Of a DNA stretch of 64,000 nt, positions 1 to 24,100 are shown piece by piece (within the stretch, counting starts at the first letter, position 1; the number at the start of each line of letters is the position of its first letter). Location of the stretch: NCBI RefSeq assembly GCF_011397635.1, contig NC_064754.1, forward strand, positions 37,577,543 to 37,641,542. The letters run 5' to 3'. Below the pieces are notes generated by a model that saw only the letters and a list, made by a program, of their open reading frames with translations, was not told the origin of the DNA and ran no database searches. A program made the translations under genes and the position numbers. Source of the stretch: Epinephelus fuscoguttatus. Taxonomy: Eukaryota; Chordata; Actinopteri; Perciformes; Serranidae.

Positions 1-857
1 CTCAGTGAAGCTTCCGGTTAACCACCACATGGACCCACCTCCTGGACCCACCTCATGGCCACATGATAAATAACATCCACTAAAGCAAACCTCTTGAGCC
101 TTTTTGGACTTTTACCAAACGGTTACCCCTTGAACAGATTTGGTGGCGGTTAATGGTACATTTAAGTATTAAATATTTTTATTGTTACAAAACCACTCCA
201 ATACTGTTTTTTTTTTGGGATGCTGACCAGGAGTCTTGCTGCATGGCTTTGTTATTTTTGCTGTCGACTGTCTGCCATCTTCCTGCTGTCTAGGGATTTT
301 CACTCCTCTCAGTTTGTGTTAAGGGTTCATGTACTACACCAACAGGGCTGGGCATTGTATCCATAATCAATATGGTGAACGTACCAGACTGTTTTAGCTG
401 TTATATTATTTGCCTTTACCCACTATATCCACATTCATTACTGATGATTATTTTTAAAAAAAATCTCATCCTGTAGTTATTTTGTGAACGCACCGATAGC
501 CAACCTTACAATGTTGCCGTAATATTGATGTTGAGGTACGAGGTAAAAAATACACTGATGTTTGATATTTTTCCATATCACCCAGCCCAACTATGCAATG
601 AAAACACTGTACTGATCTCACCAGTACCTGAACAATCACAGTGATTTACATTCTATGAAAATGAGCAACGCAATTTACAAAAATAGAATGTTTTAATTTA
701 CTTTTCATGGTTGCACTTACATGTAAATAAAATGCATCTCATTTGCATTCAGTTGATTTGACTGACAGTATTTAGGTGGAGATAGTGTTCAGGTGAAATG
801 AACGCACAGTAAAATAAATACTGACTGGAGTAAGGTGAGGTAGTAAGGTTCTTTTCT
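1..857. other. 3' flank / 3' UTR of the atad5 gene
   Basis: No coding exon is visible here. On the minus strand this follows the atad5 stop codon. The plus-strand hexamer TTTATT at 178-183 reads AATAAA on the minus strand, about 680 nt past the stop, and is a plausible poly(A) signal. The rest is AT-rich and unremarkable. Confidence 0.5.
178..183 (-). terminator. candidate poly(A) signal of atad5
   Basis: AATAAA on the minus strand, about 680 nt downstream of the stop codon at 858-860. It was chosen on hexamer and distance only. Other hexamers beyond the window edge could be used instead. Confidence 0.35.
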
Positions 858-3800
858 CTATGAAAAATCTTCTGCCAGGAGCTGAATGGTCGACTTTGAG
901 AGGCCCAGGTGTTTGCTGCTGAGGTAGTTCAGGCACCTAATGTGGGGGATACATTATTTGAATTTTGCCTGCAAATATTGCAGCTGATATCTCAAACACT
1001 CAGCAAGTCACACCAAAACAATCGACATTGACAAATAACACTACAGGTAAGAGGAAAAATATGTATTTTTGATTTTGGGATAATCTGTCCCTTTAAATCT
1101 TTATTGTGTCTGGCTCACCTGACTGGCTCCTCATTTTTTTGCTGCTCTTTCTGAAAGCGACAGATGTAGCGGAGGATTGGCATGTAGTCGACACTAACAG
1201 CTCGTCTGTTCCCCAGAAGCCTGAAAGATTCACTGTTGAGCACCGTCCTGCTCAGTTCATACCTCCTCTGGGATGTACTGGAGGGAAAGCCATGAGAACG
1301 AGGTGGTAAAAAACGGACATTTGTCCCATGCCAGAATAGACAGTAAACTATCTGAATATTCAGAAGCTGTGATGGAAGTAGACTTACCTTACTGGACACA
1401 AAGGTTGAAAACTAAAGCTGAGACTCTGTCTTCTGGAAGAGGAGGGTGGTGTCAGTCTCTCCGCCAGCTTTTCCCATCTTGCATCTCCAAGTTCCTGTCT
1501 ATATTTCTGGGCTTCTGTCCACGCCTCGGACACTCGCTGACAGCACCTGTGACACCCCAAGCCCTCAACTGCAGCCTGGATATCCAACAGCTTCTCCTGG
1601 TTCCAAATCCTGTCCACCTCCTCGTCCTCGCTGATCTCATCCAACAAACCATCCTTCATCTCAGCTCCTGTCCAGACAAACGCCTCAGGTCGGCACGAGC
1701 CTGAAACAAGCGGCGCTGCAGCTGTTGGTATTGTGGAATCAAGGTACGACATGAGGTCAAAGAAGTCTGTCAAGGCATCCAAACAGTCTGTTGCCACTTT
1801 GGCTGCATTTTGTTCACTCTTGTCTCTTGAACAAGAGGAACTATCTGATGATAATGATGTTCTTTGAGGGGTTTTTGTCAAACCACAAGATGGTGTGGTG
1901 TGAGACACTGCTGGGATATATTTTTTCCTTCTGCTAAGTCTGGAGATATTTCTCACAGATTTGCTGTTGGTGGCTGACACCTTTGGACTGACACATCCTT
2001 CCTGCTGCTGGACATGAAGGTTGAGGTCAGTGTGTGCCAGCTCACTCTGCAACCCAGAACAAGTCCCTTTGTCAAGGAGGGGGACTGAAGTCCCCTTGGC
2101 CCCGACAGGTAGAAGAAGCTCCAGGTTAGAGTACAGAAGAGGAGCACCTCCTCTCCAGCTCTCAGCGAGGATCCTCAGGAGCTTCATCATGTCTATTTCA
2201 GACCAGAACTGACACTAAAGATTTAAAGTATTGACAAATGTTCATTTATTCTTTGATACAAAGCTATTTGAATTTAAATACATGAGGTAAAGATATCAAT
2301 ACTTGCCTTTAGCAGATTTTGCAGGTGGTTTAGGGTCGCTGGGTGGAGACCAAGCATGCTAGCAGTGCAGCCTGGGCCACACCGAGAAAGTTGGGAGTCT
2401 ACATTGTCTCCTCTTTCAGTAACACTCGAGTCTAGATAAAGAAAAGGAGAAACTTCCAGCACATCTGTTGTTTTTGAAAACAAATTCTTTATCTCGAAGG
2501 AGGTTTGATTGTGATTTACACAGAGCAACTTACACTGCACAAAAGTAGGCTGGAGTGAGCCTCCACTCTGAGATGCCCGCCCTCCACCGCTGTGCACCCA
2601 GAGCTGCAGCTGAAGCAGACAGCGTCGGATATCACCTCTGGATAGCGTGAGGAGGCTGCTGACATCATCCGTGTCCAGTCGCACGCTCTCAGCCAAACCC
2701 ACCAGCTGCAGGTAGCTACAGATGTTCACCTTGGAATAGATGGTGTAAGTTAATGACAAATTGGGTCATTCTTGCTCATTAGGGCTGAGACGATACGTTT
2801 ATTCGATCAAAATACTTTCGTTTCTAATTTGATATGTATTGCGATTGAGTTTATATACATTATATATAAGTTTTTAATATGAGACCATGGGAAAAAGCTG
2901 TAAACCTAGGGCAACACTGTAGCTGCCACAATATCAATGTTGACTGCCACTTACTGATATTCTTTTTAGTATTTAAAATGGGTAAAATCTTATTCCATTG
3001 TAGAGCTGCACGCAGCGCATTGATTCATTCAGCTTCTCACCCCACTCTCACTCTCTCTCTGTTTGTCAGGCCACAAATGAGACTAGCACGTGGTCCCTCC
3101 ACCTCACTCCCCGCCACTAAAAGACAATTCCCTGGGAGAAGAGTTGGTTGAAGGTCCGGAGATGGACTTGGTAGCTATGGCTATGGCAACTACAATTCAA
3201 CCAATGGCAGCAGGCAGGTTTGATCTGTGACAGCAACAGAAAATTTATTGATCTGGTGGAGAGTTTATGCTGGAGCAGCTAATTTCAAGTTGCTATTCAA
3301 GCAGCTGAATGTCCGTGTCCTCTGACCGTCTGCCATTTTCTGCGTTCTCGCTTCAGCTTTGATTTTCTTGAAAGGGACGTGATGTCACATTACTTAAGGA
3401 TTACCACAATAATCGCAACAACTTCTATCCACCTCTGCTTTTGAACTGTATCAATTCAGGCATTAAAAAACTGATTAAAAATTCGATAAAGAAACATTGC
3501 CATACTTAAGTAATCTTTTTTCCCCCCGCAGCTCTACTGCTCATATTTGCTCTGATGATTCTGCAGGTGTTGGAAGCCTTTATAGTTCACCAAGCAGCTA
3601 GCAGAGGGGTTTTTTTGGTCACAAACACACAAAAAAGTGTGAGCTTCTTCAGTAAACGTATGCATTTCACACTGAAGTTGTACTAGGGTGTAGAGATTAA
3701 AAAAAACAAACTTACCGCTGATGGGATTTTGAAAACAATTTCCTCCAAGCTGCAGTTGAATCTCTCTTTGAACGAGGGATCTAAGGAAGACATTTATTTT

Positions 3801-6800
3801 TGCATCATAGCTTGTCCTCAAATCTTTTCCAAAATTACACAGTGTGTGCGTTTACCATTGGTGGTCAGAACGACCGGCCTCTTAGTGGTCGTCATGAAAG
3901 TCTTGATTGCTGCGAGGAAACCAACATCATCATCAAATATGACATCAACCTGTGGGGGCAGACAGTTGCAACAGGATCAAACCAGACCAAACTCGGTTCT
4001 TGCGCCGCCTCATATCCATTAAATTATATGTCTTACGGCGTGGGGTTACCAGATGGTTTACCTCTTCAAACAGAATGAGTGATGTGGCTGTCTTTTTGTT
4101 CTGTGGCACTGTTTGATCAGAGCCTGGTGATGGGTTGCCCAATTTCTTGCTGACTGGTTTTTCAGATGGCGATGCAGACGGACCGCCAAAGTGTAAGTGA
4201 TCCGCTTTGGCCTTCATTTTAAAGTAGTTGGCCAAAGTGACCGCAGCTGGATTCACTTTTCCTTTACGGCTGTATTTCTGTGCCTCTCTCTTTTTTGAGG
4301 TAGAGGTAACATTTTTGGGGCGCATGGTTTTTCCTGTGAAAGAAAAGAATAAAAATGCCTGTAAAATATGTGAATATGACATTGAGACCTACAATATGGT
4401 CCTCAGATGTACACTTAAACACTACACAATCCTGACACCATATGGTTTTTCACTTCTTCACAATCTAGTATGTAAGTAGGCAGTACAAGATTTTTTATGA
4501 TTATTTGGATTTTAGAAATGTCTTCATCATTTACGTCCTACCAGGTAAAGTCTCAGATTTCGGAGTGCAGCTGTTGATGTTATAGTTGTTGAAGTAAGCT
4601 GGTTTCAGTGGGTCCTTTCCTGATATCTCCACTAGGTGGGACTGGGTAGCTTCCTTCAGCTGGGACAGAACATGGCGGCCGCTGCGCTGTGAGGAGCAGT
4701 TCACCTCAAATACCTTTGATTGAAAAGGAAAAGGAAAAATAAAGGATAATTCCTGTTATTTAAGTGGGATGTCTGGATGATTATTTGCTGTGAAAGCAGT
4801 CTAGAATCTGGTTAAACTCATGATTTGGTCCTCCGGTAAGCGCCACAAAATACTGTAGCATTTGCCAAGTGATCCATTTTTGGCCACCAGTTTCAAATTT
4901 GACTTCCATTTACAATTAGCAGTGTCATAATTGTTGATTTTTGTGACTACTGCCAAATGGCCACATAATTTATTTCAAACTCTTGATCTAATTTGAGGCC
5001 AAATAGTCAGGATACATAATTTCAATGAGCTACAGAGCAGTGTATTTAAAGATGTTAATACGGCTGTATCAGCTTCTGGGAGCATGAATTCAAAGATATA
5101 GGTCCAATTCCAACCTTGAAGCCAAGCTCCTGAGCGCAGGCATACACTGCAGCAGTCTTGCCCACACCTGGAGGTCCTGTGATCAGCATGGTGTTACACA
5201 ACGGCTCCTCTCTGTCTCCCTCTGCCCCAGCCTCACCCTGGAAGTCTCCACAGTCCCATGAGTCTGCACAGGAAGTAGATACTTTTCCCATGAAAGATGG
5301 AAATTTCTGGGAAATCCTGAGTCATTAAATGTCATGTGGATACTCAAAAAACATAAGCAGACTTGTAAAAAAATTTTTGGTCATGGCTCATGAAACCGCA
5401 TTAAGATGTTGACCCTGAGCTGAGATACAAGAGAAAATGTTAAGTGTGACAAATGCCAGCTCTTACCACTGCTGTTTTCTTCTTGTTTCCTCTCCTCTAT
5501 TTTTCTCCTCTCGTCACAGCCAGCTCTCAGTTTCCATTTCTTCAACCAACTGCATGTTAGAGAATAACCAAAATAAAAGAATATGTTCACACGGATATCA
5601 AGTCCAATATATCAGTGAAAGTATGACAGAACTAAATGTGTAAAACTAACCTTTGCAGTTTGTTCACAGAGGCAGAGTTGCCAGTTACTTCACTTGAATG
5701 CAGAGGACTGTACTTGTCTGTCCAGAGAACATCCTCGAAACTGGAATCTAGACAAAAGAGAGGGGAAAATGTTACTTTCCTGCAATGTAAATGACAGAAA
5801 AAATGTCATAAAACTATCACCATATGACAAGTTTACCTCTCTGGATGATGTCAGAAGTTGTGGTTGACTTGTTCTGAGATTCTGTGTGATTGATCAACCC
5901 AGAGTTCAGATCACAGTTGTTGACCAGGCCTGCTGGGCTCTCACATAGCTGCCTCAGTCTGTAAGTACGACTTAGCTTGTTGCTTCTGAGCTGCTTCTTG
6001 ACCGTCAGGACAGTGTCTTCCTGAGCACTGTGTGCTGACATGAGACAGTGTCCCATACCAACAGTACCATCTGCAGAGAGACTGGACCTCAGACGTTTGG
6101 GCATCCTCTCAAAGCTTTCACTGTCCCATTTCCTTTTCTCTTTTAAATGGCTCTGTTGGGAGCTTAGATTTTCTGCTTTGAAAAGGAGAGAGATGCTTAA
6201 TGAATGAATAATAAATGAAAATAAAGTACATTCAGAATAATAACTCAGTCTCACCTGTTGGTCCAAAATCCTGCTGCCTTTCACTTGCTCTCCTCTGCAA
6301 AGTGTTGAACACTGTTAGGGCTGGAAATGCTGGGTTGGCTGTTTGGATTTCCTCCAGACAGCTGTGCAGAGCTGAGGGGGGCAGCTGTCCTCTCCAGGAC
6401 CTCCTCCTCTCTGTCAGGTGAGAAACTGTTGATACATGCTGCTGACTTTTCACCAGCTGCACATCTTCAGTCTGAGGAGGGAGCTCTGCTTCCTGGTGCT
6501 TCTCCACAGGCTGATGTAGCTTCCCATCACTGCTCCGTTTCCTCTTGCCGTGCTGTGTTGCATGAAGGAAAATTGGTGCAATTTTAATGTTTCTTGTGCA
6601 TAAAGTCGTCCTCTGTACCTGAAGTGGTTTGACTTTGGTGGAGGTGCCTGCAGCAGCAACAGCTGTGTCTCCTCCTGGAGATGCTTCATCACTGGAGCAG
6701 CTCGACTCTGACACCACCAACGTTATCACGTCAACGGTTCGCGAGTGGTCTTTGCTCGGACATGAAGCATCTTTCACACATTTCTTGCTCCGGCTGAGTT

Positions 6801-6813
6801 TGTTTCGCATCAT
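858..6813 (-). CDS. atad5: ATAD5-type PCNA-unloading AAA+ ATPase, short form, 14 exons
   Basis: ATAD5 (yeast Elg1) replaces RFC1 in an RFC-like complex that removes PCNA from replicated DNA in the nucleus. Proposed coding exons, in transcription order: 6813-6255, 6172-5837, 5747-5651, 5549-5467, 5263-5115, 4713-4542, 4333-4062, 3949-3856, 3780-3716, 2729-2534, 2431-2307, 2208-1388, 1277-1119, 936-858. They sum to 3207 nt (1068 codons plus stop) with consistent phases. Visible features: an IAPIFL motif near residues 78-83 matching the APLFL region of human ATAD5; Walker A GPPGVGKT at about 388-395 (exon 5); LANYFK and the non-canonical Walker B LFEEVD at about 553-558 (exons 7/8); an SGGG motif in exon 10; and a C-terminal block with YSNLELLLPV and LLGNRRAVSVDYMP. 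An in-frame TAA lies 24 nt before the ATG, so no coding sequence extends upstream in this exon. Human ATAD5 is about 1844 aa; roughly 800 N-terminal residues have no counterpart here. Intron 11 has a GC donor (2306-2305). I cannot decide between fish paralogues a and b. Confidence 0.93.
985..1096 (-). repeat. solo end of a TTAA-flanked MITE (AAAGGGACAG family)
   Basis: The segment matches the right ends of the elements at 56228-56924 and 39458-40526: CACACCAAAACAATC, then a CTACAGGTAAGA-like stretch, then CTGTCCCTTTAA ending in TTAA at 1093-1096. Only one terminus is present. It sits in the last intron of atad5, about 20 nt from the exon 13 donor at 1118. Confidence 0.7.
2780..3536. mobile_element. 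non-autonomous hAT-like transposon in atad5 intron 9
   Basis: The element begins TAGGGCTGAGACG and ends GCAGCTCTA, forming short imperfect inverted ends. It is flanked by an 8-bp near-duplication, TTGCTCAT (2772-2779) and CTGCTCAT (3537-3544), the length expected for hAT insertions. No transposase ORF is visible in its 757 bp. It lies between atad5 exons 9 and 10 and enlarges that intron compared with its neighbours. Confidence 0.72.
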
Positions 6814-6900
6814 AAAGGACTCCGCAGTGAGAGACTTTTAGCTTTGGCGCTTGCTTGTCACACATAATGAGGAAGTAACCTCATTTTTGCGACGGTAGCT
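6814..6900 (-). promoter_or_regulatory. atad5 5' UTR / proximal promoter with E2F-like site
   Basis: TTTGGCGC at 6843-6850 (plus strand) fits the E2F consensus TTTSSCGC and lies about 30 nt upstream of the ATG. CpG dinucleotides are locally enriched (GCGACGG, TTCGGCGAG). E2F control would suit an S-phase factor. The transcription start is not defined by sequence alone. Confidence 0.45.
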
Positions 6901-7947
6901 TCGGCGAGAAGCGTAAATATTCTCTTACACCGACCAGGCTACCAAACCTTGCATATTAGGTGAATTAATTAAAGTATGCAAATGTGAACGCTACAAACAA
7001 ATACAACAAACTTCTGCCCTTCACTCTTCAACAGTCGCTGTTTTGAAACTGTGAAATGACGTTTAAACTGTGCGCGAGAAGGTTGAGTGTTGCCGAAGAT
7101 CGTTTATAACAGACAAATCACACTGAAGCACTCGTGAAGTGCAGCGAGTGAACCGAACTGATTCAGATGTAGCAAAAGTCGTTAAAACTACCTCTCAAAT
7201 AAGTGTTAACGTCGTTAATAAATGCAGACGGCATTAAAAAATAACTGCAATGTTAATGGAGGATATATTTTCCTCTACATTCGTCACTCCAACACTAATT
7301 TTCTTTCTCCCCCAGAATCAAATGCGGAGTGGTACCTCTTCCTGTTGTCAGCTGGTTTTGAATGTCTTCCTAGATCGTGTATTTTGCCGTCCTAACCTGG
7401 TCCGAACTCACAGAGAGCAGCTTGAGATACTGTCTAAAATGCATTTTATTGAAAAGCACAGCCCTCCAAAAGCACACTTCTTTTTTCAGTAGATGACTAG
7501 CCACCAGACAAATTAAAAACTAGGTGTGTGCCAGCGCTTGCATTTAGTAAAACTGAGTAAATGATGAGCATGTTCTCTTGACTGTCCACAGATCCTTCCC
7601 ATCAGCCAGAAGGCCCTGTCAGTAAAGACATGTCCCGCAACAAACATGTGACTTTTTTTTTTTTTTTTTTGCCAAGAATCATAATAGTCCTCTTATGACA
7701 GCTACTCTTTATCTACACATAAAATGTTTTGATACTAGCAAGAGGAGTGAGGGAGACAGACTGTGCTTTATATTGCTGCAGATGCAGTGTGAAGTCTGAG
7801 AGAGGAAACATTTCCTGACAGACTCCTATGAGCAAAGGAGCTTCATAATTAACCAGTTTAAAAAAATAATGATAAAATAAAAGGAGATACACAACTGAGG
7901 AAGACTCTTAGAAGCAAAAGAGTATTGAGTATTTCCTTCTTTTAGAT
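6901..7947. other. intergenic, atad5 to suz12 (5' side of atad5)
   Basis: No supported gene. An 18-nt T run lies at 7653-7670. Short ORFs here have no recognisable similarity and contain low-complexity residues. Confidence 0.5.
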
Positions 7948-8662
7948 CAGGGTGTCAAACATACGGCTCACAGGTCAGAACTGGCCCACCCCAAGGGTCC
8001 AATACAGTCCACTGGATGACCCAACACACCTAATATTGATGCACTTGTGAAGGTTGAGAGCTGTCAGGTTTCAGGAAAAAGCTAAACAGCAAGTTATCAT
8101 TTCATGTAAAATGCTGCTTCAGAGGCTTTTCCAACCTGAACAGAATACAGCTCCCTGAAATAACCATGAATACATCTTGAGGTCATATTTAAAGACTGGT
8201 AATGCACCTTAACGTTGGTTGCCACCCGCCATAAAACATCATATTTAAAGATATTGAACACTGTGCAAAATATTGTCAATCTGCAGCTCCAACACGAAGA
8301 ATCTGTATCAGACCTCTATCTTAAAACAACATTAGTGAAACCCTTTTGCTAAAGCACTGACAGAACTTTTGATTTGTAACTGGTTTGTGAGGCAGGGGAT
8401 AACTTACCCTGCTTCTTCAATGGCTTCCACTTTACTTTGGTGTGGTGATGCCAGCATTACTACACGGGAGTGGAAATGTACAGAAAAACACACATGTAGA
8501 GACAGTAGTAACGGACTGAATGTGGAAAAACTGGAAAGAAAGGGAACATTTGGAGGTGTTGTTATTTATAGGTTATTATGCAACGATTTTACTGGTCTGG
8601 TCCTCTTGACATTAAGTTGGACTGTATGTGTTGCTTGAACTAGAATGAGTTTGACACCCCTG
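7948..8662. mobile_element. non-autonomous hAT-like element (CAGGGGTGTCAAAC ends)
   Basis: The left end CAGGGTGTCAAAC and the right end GTTTGACACCCCTG (written as its plus-strand end TTTGACACCCCTG) form terminal inverted repeats of a type common in vertebrate hAT-Charlie-like elements. Flanks TTTTAGAT (7940-7947) and CTTTAGAA (8663-8670) share a TTTAGA core, consistent with a decayed 8-bp target duplication. No intact transposase ORF. Confidence 0.7.
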
Positions 8663-9049
8663 CTTTAGAATGAATGCAGACTGGAGTCTGCAAAGACTAT
8701 ATTTCTGATGACATTTTATGTAACTGGGAAATTTGCAAGGTCTGCACTCTCGTTAATCCTATTTCTCTTGGTATTCACTGGAGACATGCAAAGTTTCATT
8801 TAGCATGTACTTCATAGTCAGTGTTGCCTCGAGTGAACATTTGTATTAAAACAGGTCTGGTCCTGAGAGCTTGTTAGGACTGGACCTCAGCCACTGTGAT
8901 GCACCTTTACAGTTTATTTACATTGCAATAGAACTGACTAATACGTCACAAAACTAAAGCAAAATTCAGTTATTAAATTCAGTAATTAATTTTGAGTAAC
9001 TTGAGCTTGATCATCAATTCTTTATCTTGAAAACAACAGATGAAAAATA

Positions 9050-9737
9050 TCGTCTCACTAACTTGCCTGTTCTCGAGTACAACTCTAAAAGGTATGGACT
9101 CGAGTCAGACTTAGATCACAAATTTGATGACTTTAGACTATAGAAAAAGTATATTTAAAACGTGTGCAACAAATAAATTCATTTCCCTTCATTTTCCTGA
9201 ATCAACTAGTGTTAACACTGTTCATTCCCTGGAAGTCGAAACCTTATTCCCCTGATCCACTTTGCTGGAACCAATCTGCGTCCAGTCAAGTTGCAGGAGT
9301 GAACCACGAGGAACTAACGTTGTTTCTGAGTGCCACTTAGAAAAAGTGATACCAAAGATAATTTCTTTCATGTACAAAAACAGACAGATATGCAACAATT
9401 TCCAACTTCGTAAGATATTTGAAGCTGCACCAAGACTAAGTCAAGGCTAATATTAACACAGTTAGAAGGCTTTTGCTTAGCTAATGTTAGCTTAACAGCT
9501 AACAAACTTTTTTTTTTTAAAGCAAACTTGCTTCAACAAATAAATACAAATTTTAAAAAGCATCTATAACTTTTCCAATTTAATATATTATTAATGTTGT
9601 TGAAATGGCATTACATTTGGTGAAGAGCGCATTATGACTTGTTTATGACTCGCTAATGGTTAGGACTTGGAACTCGCCTGTCTTGACTTGAGACGTTAAG
9701 ACTTAGGACTTGCAAAACAATAACTTAGTCCCACCTC
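9050..9737. mobile_element. truncated DNA-transposon fragment ending AGTCCCACCTCTG
   Basis: The right end (about 9640-9737) consists of degenerate GACTTG/ACTTGAGAC iterations closing with TTAGTCCCACCTCTG. I recognise this as the terminus of a dispersed teleost DNA transposon with CAGAGGTGGGAC ends. A matching left terminus is not visible, so the copy appears 5'-truncated and its left limit is approximate. Confidence 0.5.
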
Positions 9738-10412
9738 TGAAAACTGTCTAAAGCAAACTCAATCTGGTGATGAGGGCAGTAACATACGGTCAAAAGCTCC
9801 TGAAAAACTGAGTAAGCAGCTTTGAGGAAAGAAAACTGTTTTTCTGGTTTGGATTTCTCAACCTAAATGACGTGTAAAATAAGATGCAGCTGACCATGTC
9901 TGTAAGAACAAACAGCTATGCTACTGAAAAACTAAATATTTCATTCCACATGCAATATATTTGTAACTTTTTGTTGCATTAATTGTTTAAATATAATTTA
10001 TAAACTGAGGTTGTAGCCTGAAGGGAATGGTCTAACTCAGGCTGGGTTATTCTTCAAGTGGACCTGCTGGGCAGAGACCGTGACAGAGAGAGTTGTAATG
10101 ATGGCTAATGTCCAGAATTGCTAAAACATTACAGCCGTGCTTAAAGGTCAAATGTATTTTATTTCTTTAAATATAAAAATCCCCTTAGCCAGAGTGTACA
10201 GTTCACAATTTTTCACAGGGTGTTCTGACAATAATGGTGAATATGTCTCCCTTTTTCCAGATGAATACAGAAACCTTCCATGAATATCAGAGGGAGGAAA
10301 AATATGTTGTCAATTTGGTTGTCCACGAGGAAAGTCCTGATGAAACAATGAGTGGTGATAATGATCACCTACTCATGTGCACGCTAGAAAACACAACTAC
10401 TACTGCTGCTTT

Positions 10413-10438
10413 AAAAAAAAAAAAAAAAAAAAAAAAAA
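10413..10438 (+). repeat. A26 homopolymer
   Basis: Twenty-six consecutive A residues. There is no recognisable SINE or retrocopy body immediately upstream, so it is a simple homopolymer. Confidence 0.9.
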
Positions 10439-10936
10439 GTTATGGAATGAAGAAAAGAAAAGATGCTAAATAATATACAGAACTAAGAGACTGGTGAAAG
10501 TATTCCACTTTGGCATAAACTGCACCTAAAAAAAACTTGGACCTGAAAACCAACCATCCAATAAACAGCATATTGCTTTGAGATAAGAACTGCAATCTGT
10601 TCAATACTGGATTCAGAAGGAAAACAGCTAAACATCAGATGTGATTACATGTAAACACATTTCTGTCAATCAGCTACTGACGCTCAGAACACTGTGATTT
10701 CAACATGTTCAAACCTCAACGTGAAAAGACACCACAGGTGATCAGAAAACTGTTGACTTGCTGTGCACTCTGCTGGATACATGGGGTGATGTGCTGCTGG
10801 TTGTTTCAGTAAATCTGAGGAGAAAGAAAAAAATCTGAAAAGTTGCTTTCCCTGGCTTTCCTTGAGTTATTATCAATGTAGACCAAAAGGCTTAGGGGTG
10901 ATAGAGTAGGAGTTTCAGCATGGACCCAAATCTGAA

Positions 10937-10942
10937 TTTATT
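10937..10942 (-). terminator. candidate poly(A) signal of suz12
   Basis: AATAAA on the minus strand, about 820 nt after the stop codon. A second hexamer at 10158-10163 is an alternative. Confidence 0.35.
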
Positions 10943-11760
10943 CTCTTGTCCAGGATCCAAGGCTTACAGTATATAACTATTGTCATGGCAACCTACCAGC
11001 GAAACCCACAATCCATGTTGGGGTCCTAACACAAGCTTTACAGGCTTTATATACTCTAGACATTGATGCCAATAGTGTCGATTCTTACCGTAACTGTATG
11101 ACCCTTCAAATTAAACGTCATTCACAACAGTGAAATCAAACCCACTAAAGTTTCTCCACTGATGACAGCGGAAAAGCTGCATTTAACATTTGGCGCAGCA
11201 TGATTTTAAAAAAGAAAAGAAAAAAAGGACAATTTCAAGGTAAGCTTTCTAAATACAAACACCAAGTGCTAAAATAATCAGCTAAAAAGATAAGTTCTCA
11301 ACAAGGTTATTGTGTACGTGTACAAATAATCAAGAGTGACATTATTACCAGTACAGTTTTAACTGTAGTCTTGATACAGTTGTCTAGAACGTGGACACAA
11401 CAGAGGCAGTCGTGCCACATCAGAAGACTCGGTTTGTTCACTCTCTCACCCCAACACAGATACTTCAGCGGCTCCTACAAAATGCATATTTAGTAGGTTC
11501 AACTTACATCATCCAGTCCTCAAATTCCTGGTTTGTGTGGTAGTGGGTGATTGTTCATATTTGGTTCAGTTCTCAAGTTTCAAAACTTGTTTACCTTGTA
11601 TACTGGTCTGCTTGAGGTCAGATCCTCAGCTGACCAGTTCTCCCACCTATCTAAGCACCAAAGGGTTGGTAATGTTCATTGAAGAAGAAAAAAATAAAAT
11701 AAAATAATAAAAAAAACCAAAACACAACAATCATTGTTCCGTCCATCCATCCATCCAACA

Positions 11761-23694
<11,934 letters not shown>

Positions 23695-23819
23695 TAATTT
23701 GTTAGCCTCGCTGCCTCCAGCACAAGCCTGGCAGACTCAACAGCAGAAACCCATGAAGATGAAGAGGAGGCGACGAGACGCTGGCTAGTTAGTTAGCTAG
23801 CAATGCTAGCATGGTTTAC

Positions 23820-24100
23820 TAGAAAACAAACCACCGTATGCCTGAGGTTCTCCCGCATCCAGCTGCCTCAAATACCGTTTGATATCGTTGCTGGTTGGAG
23901 TATTTTGGATCAAATTATTGATTATCTATCTCAAATTTATTGTCGGTGTGGTTTCCTTCAATTTGTACTGAACAACAGAGCTGTAGTCAGTTATCAGCCA
24001 ATAGGAGACGGACTGAGAGAATGCAGCGCTGTGATTGGCTGTTAACCTCCGGAGATGACATACAACCCGCTCTCGCTTTCTGCGATTTTGCGGGAAATCG
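23820..24100 (-). promoter_or_regulatory. suz12 upstream promoter region with CCAAT and E2F-like motifs
   Basis: Two NF-Y-type CCAAT boxes lie in opposite orientations (CCAAT at 23998-24002, ATTGG at 24034-24038), and an E2F-like TTTTGCGGGAAA lies at 24086-24097, about 300-400 nt upstream of the first coding exon. Clustered CCAAT and E2F sites are typical of cell-cycle genes, and other PRC2 subunit genes are known E2F targets. The TSS is not determined. Confidence 0.5.

Larger units (their letters stand above)
9738..11760. other. 3' flank / 3' UTR of suz12
   Basis: Follows the suz12 stop codon on the minus strand. Candidate AATAAA hexamers (plus TTTATT) lie at 10937-10942 and 10158-10163, about 0.8 and 1.6 kb past the stop. 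A 26-nt A run lies at 10413-10438, and a short CCAT tetranucleotide tract lies at about 11743-11756 next to the stop. No coding exon seen. Confidence 0.5.

Noticed and set aside
910-925. let-7-like TGAGGTAGTT string
   Set aside because: It lies inside the last atad5 coding exon as chance sequence, does not continue as let-7 (no TAGGTTG), and has no hairpin partner.
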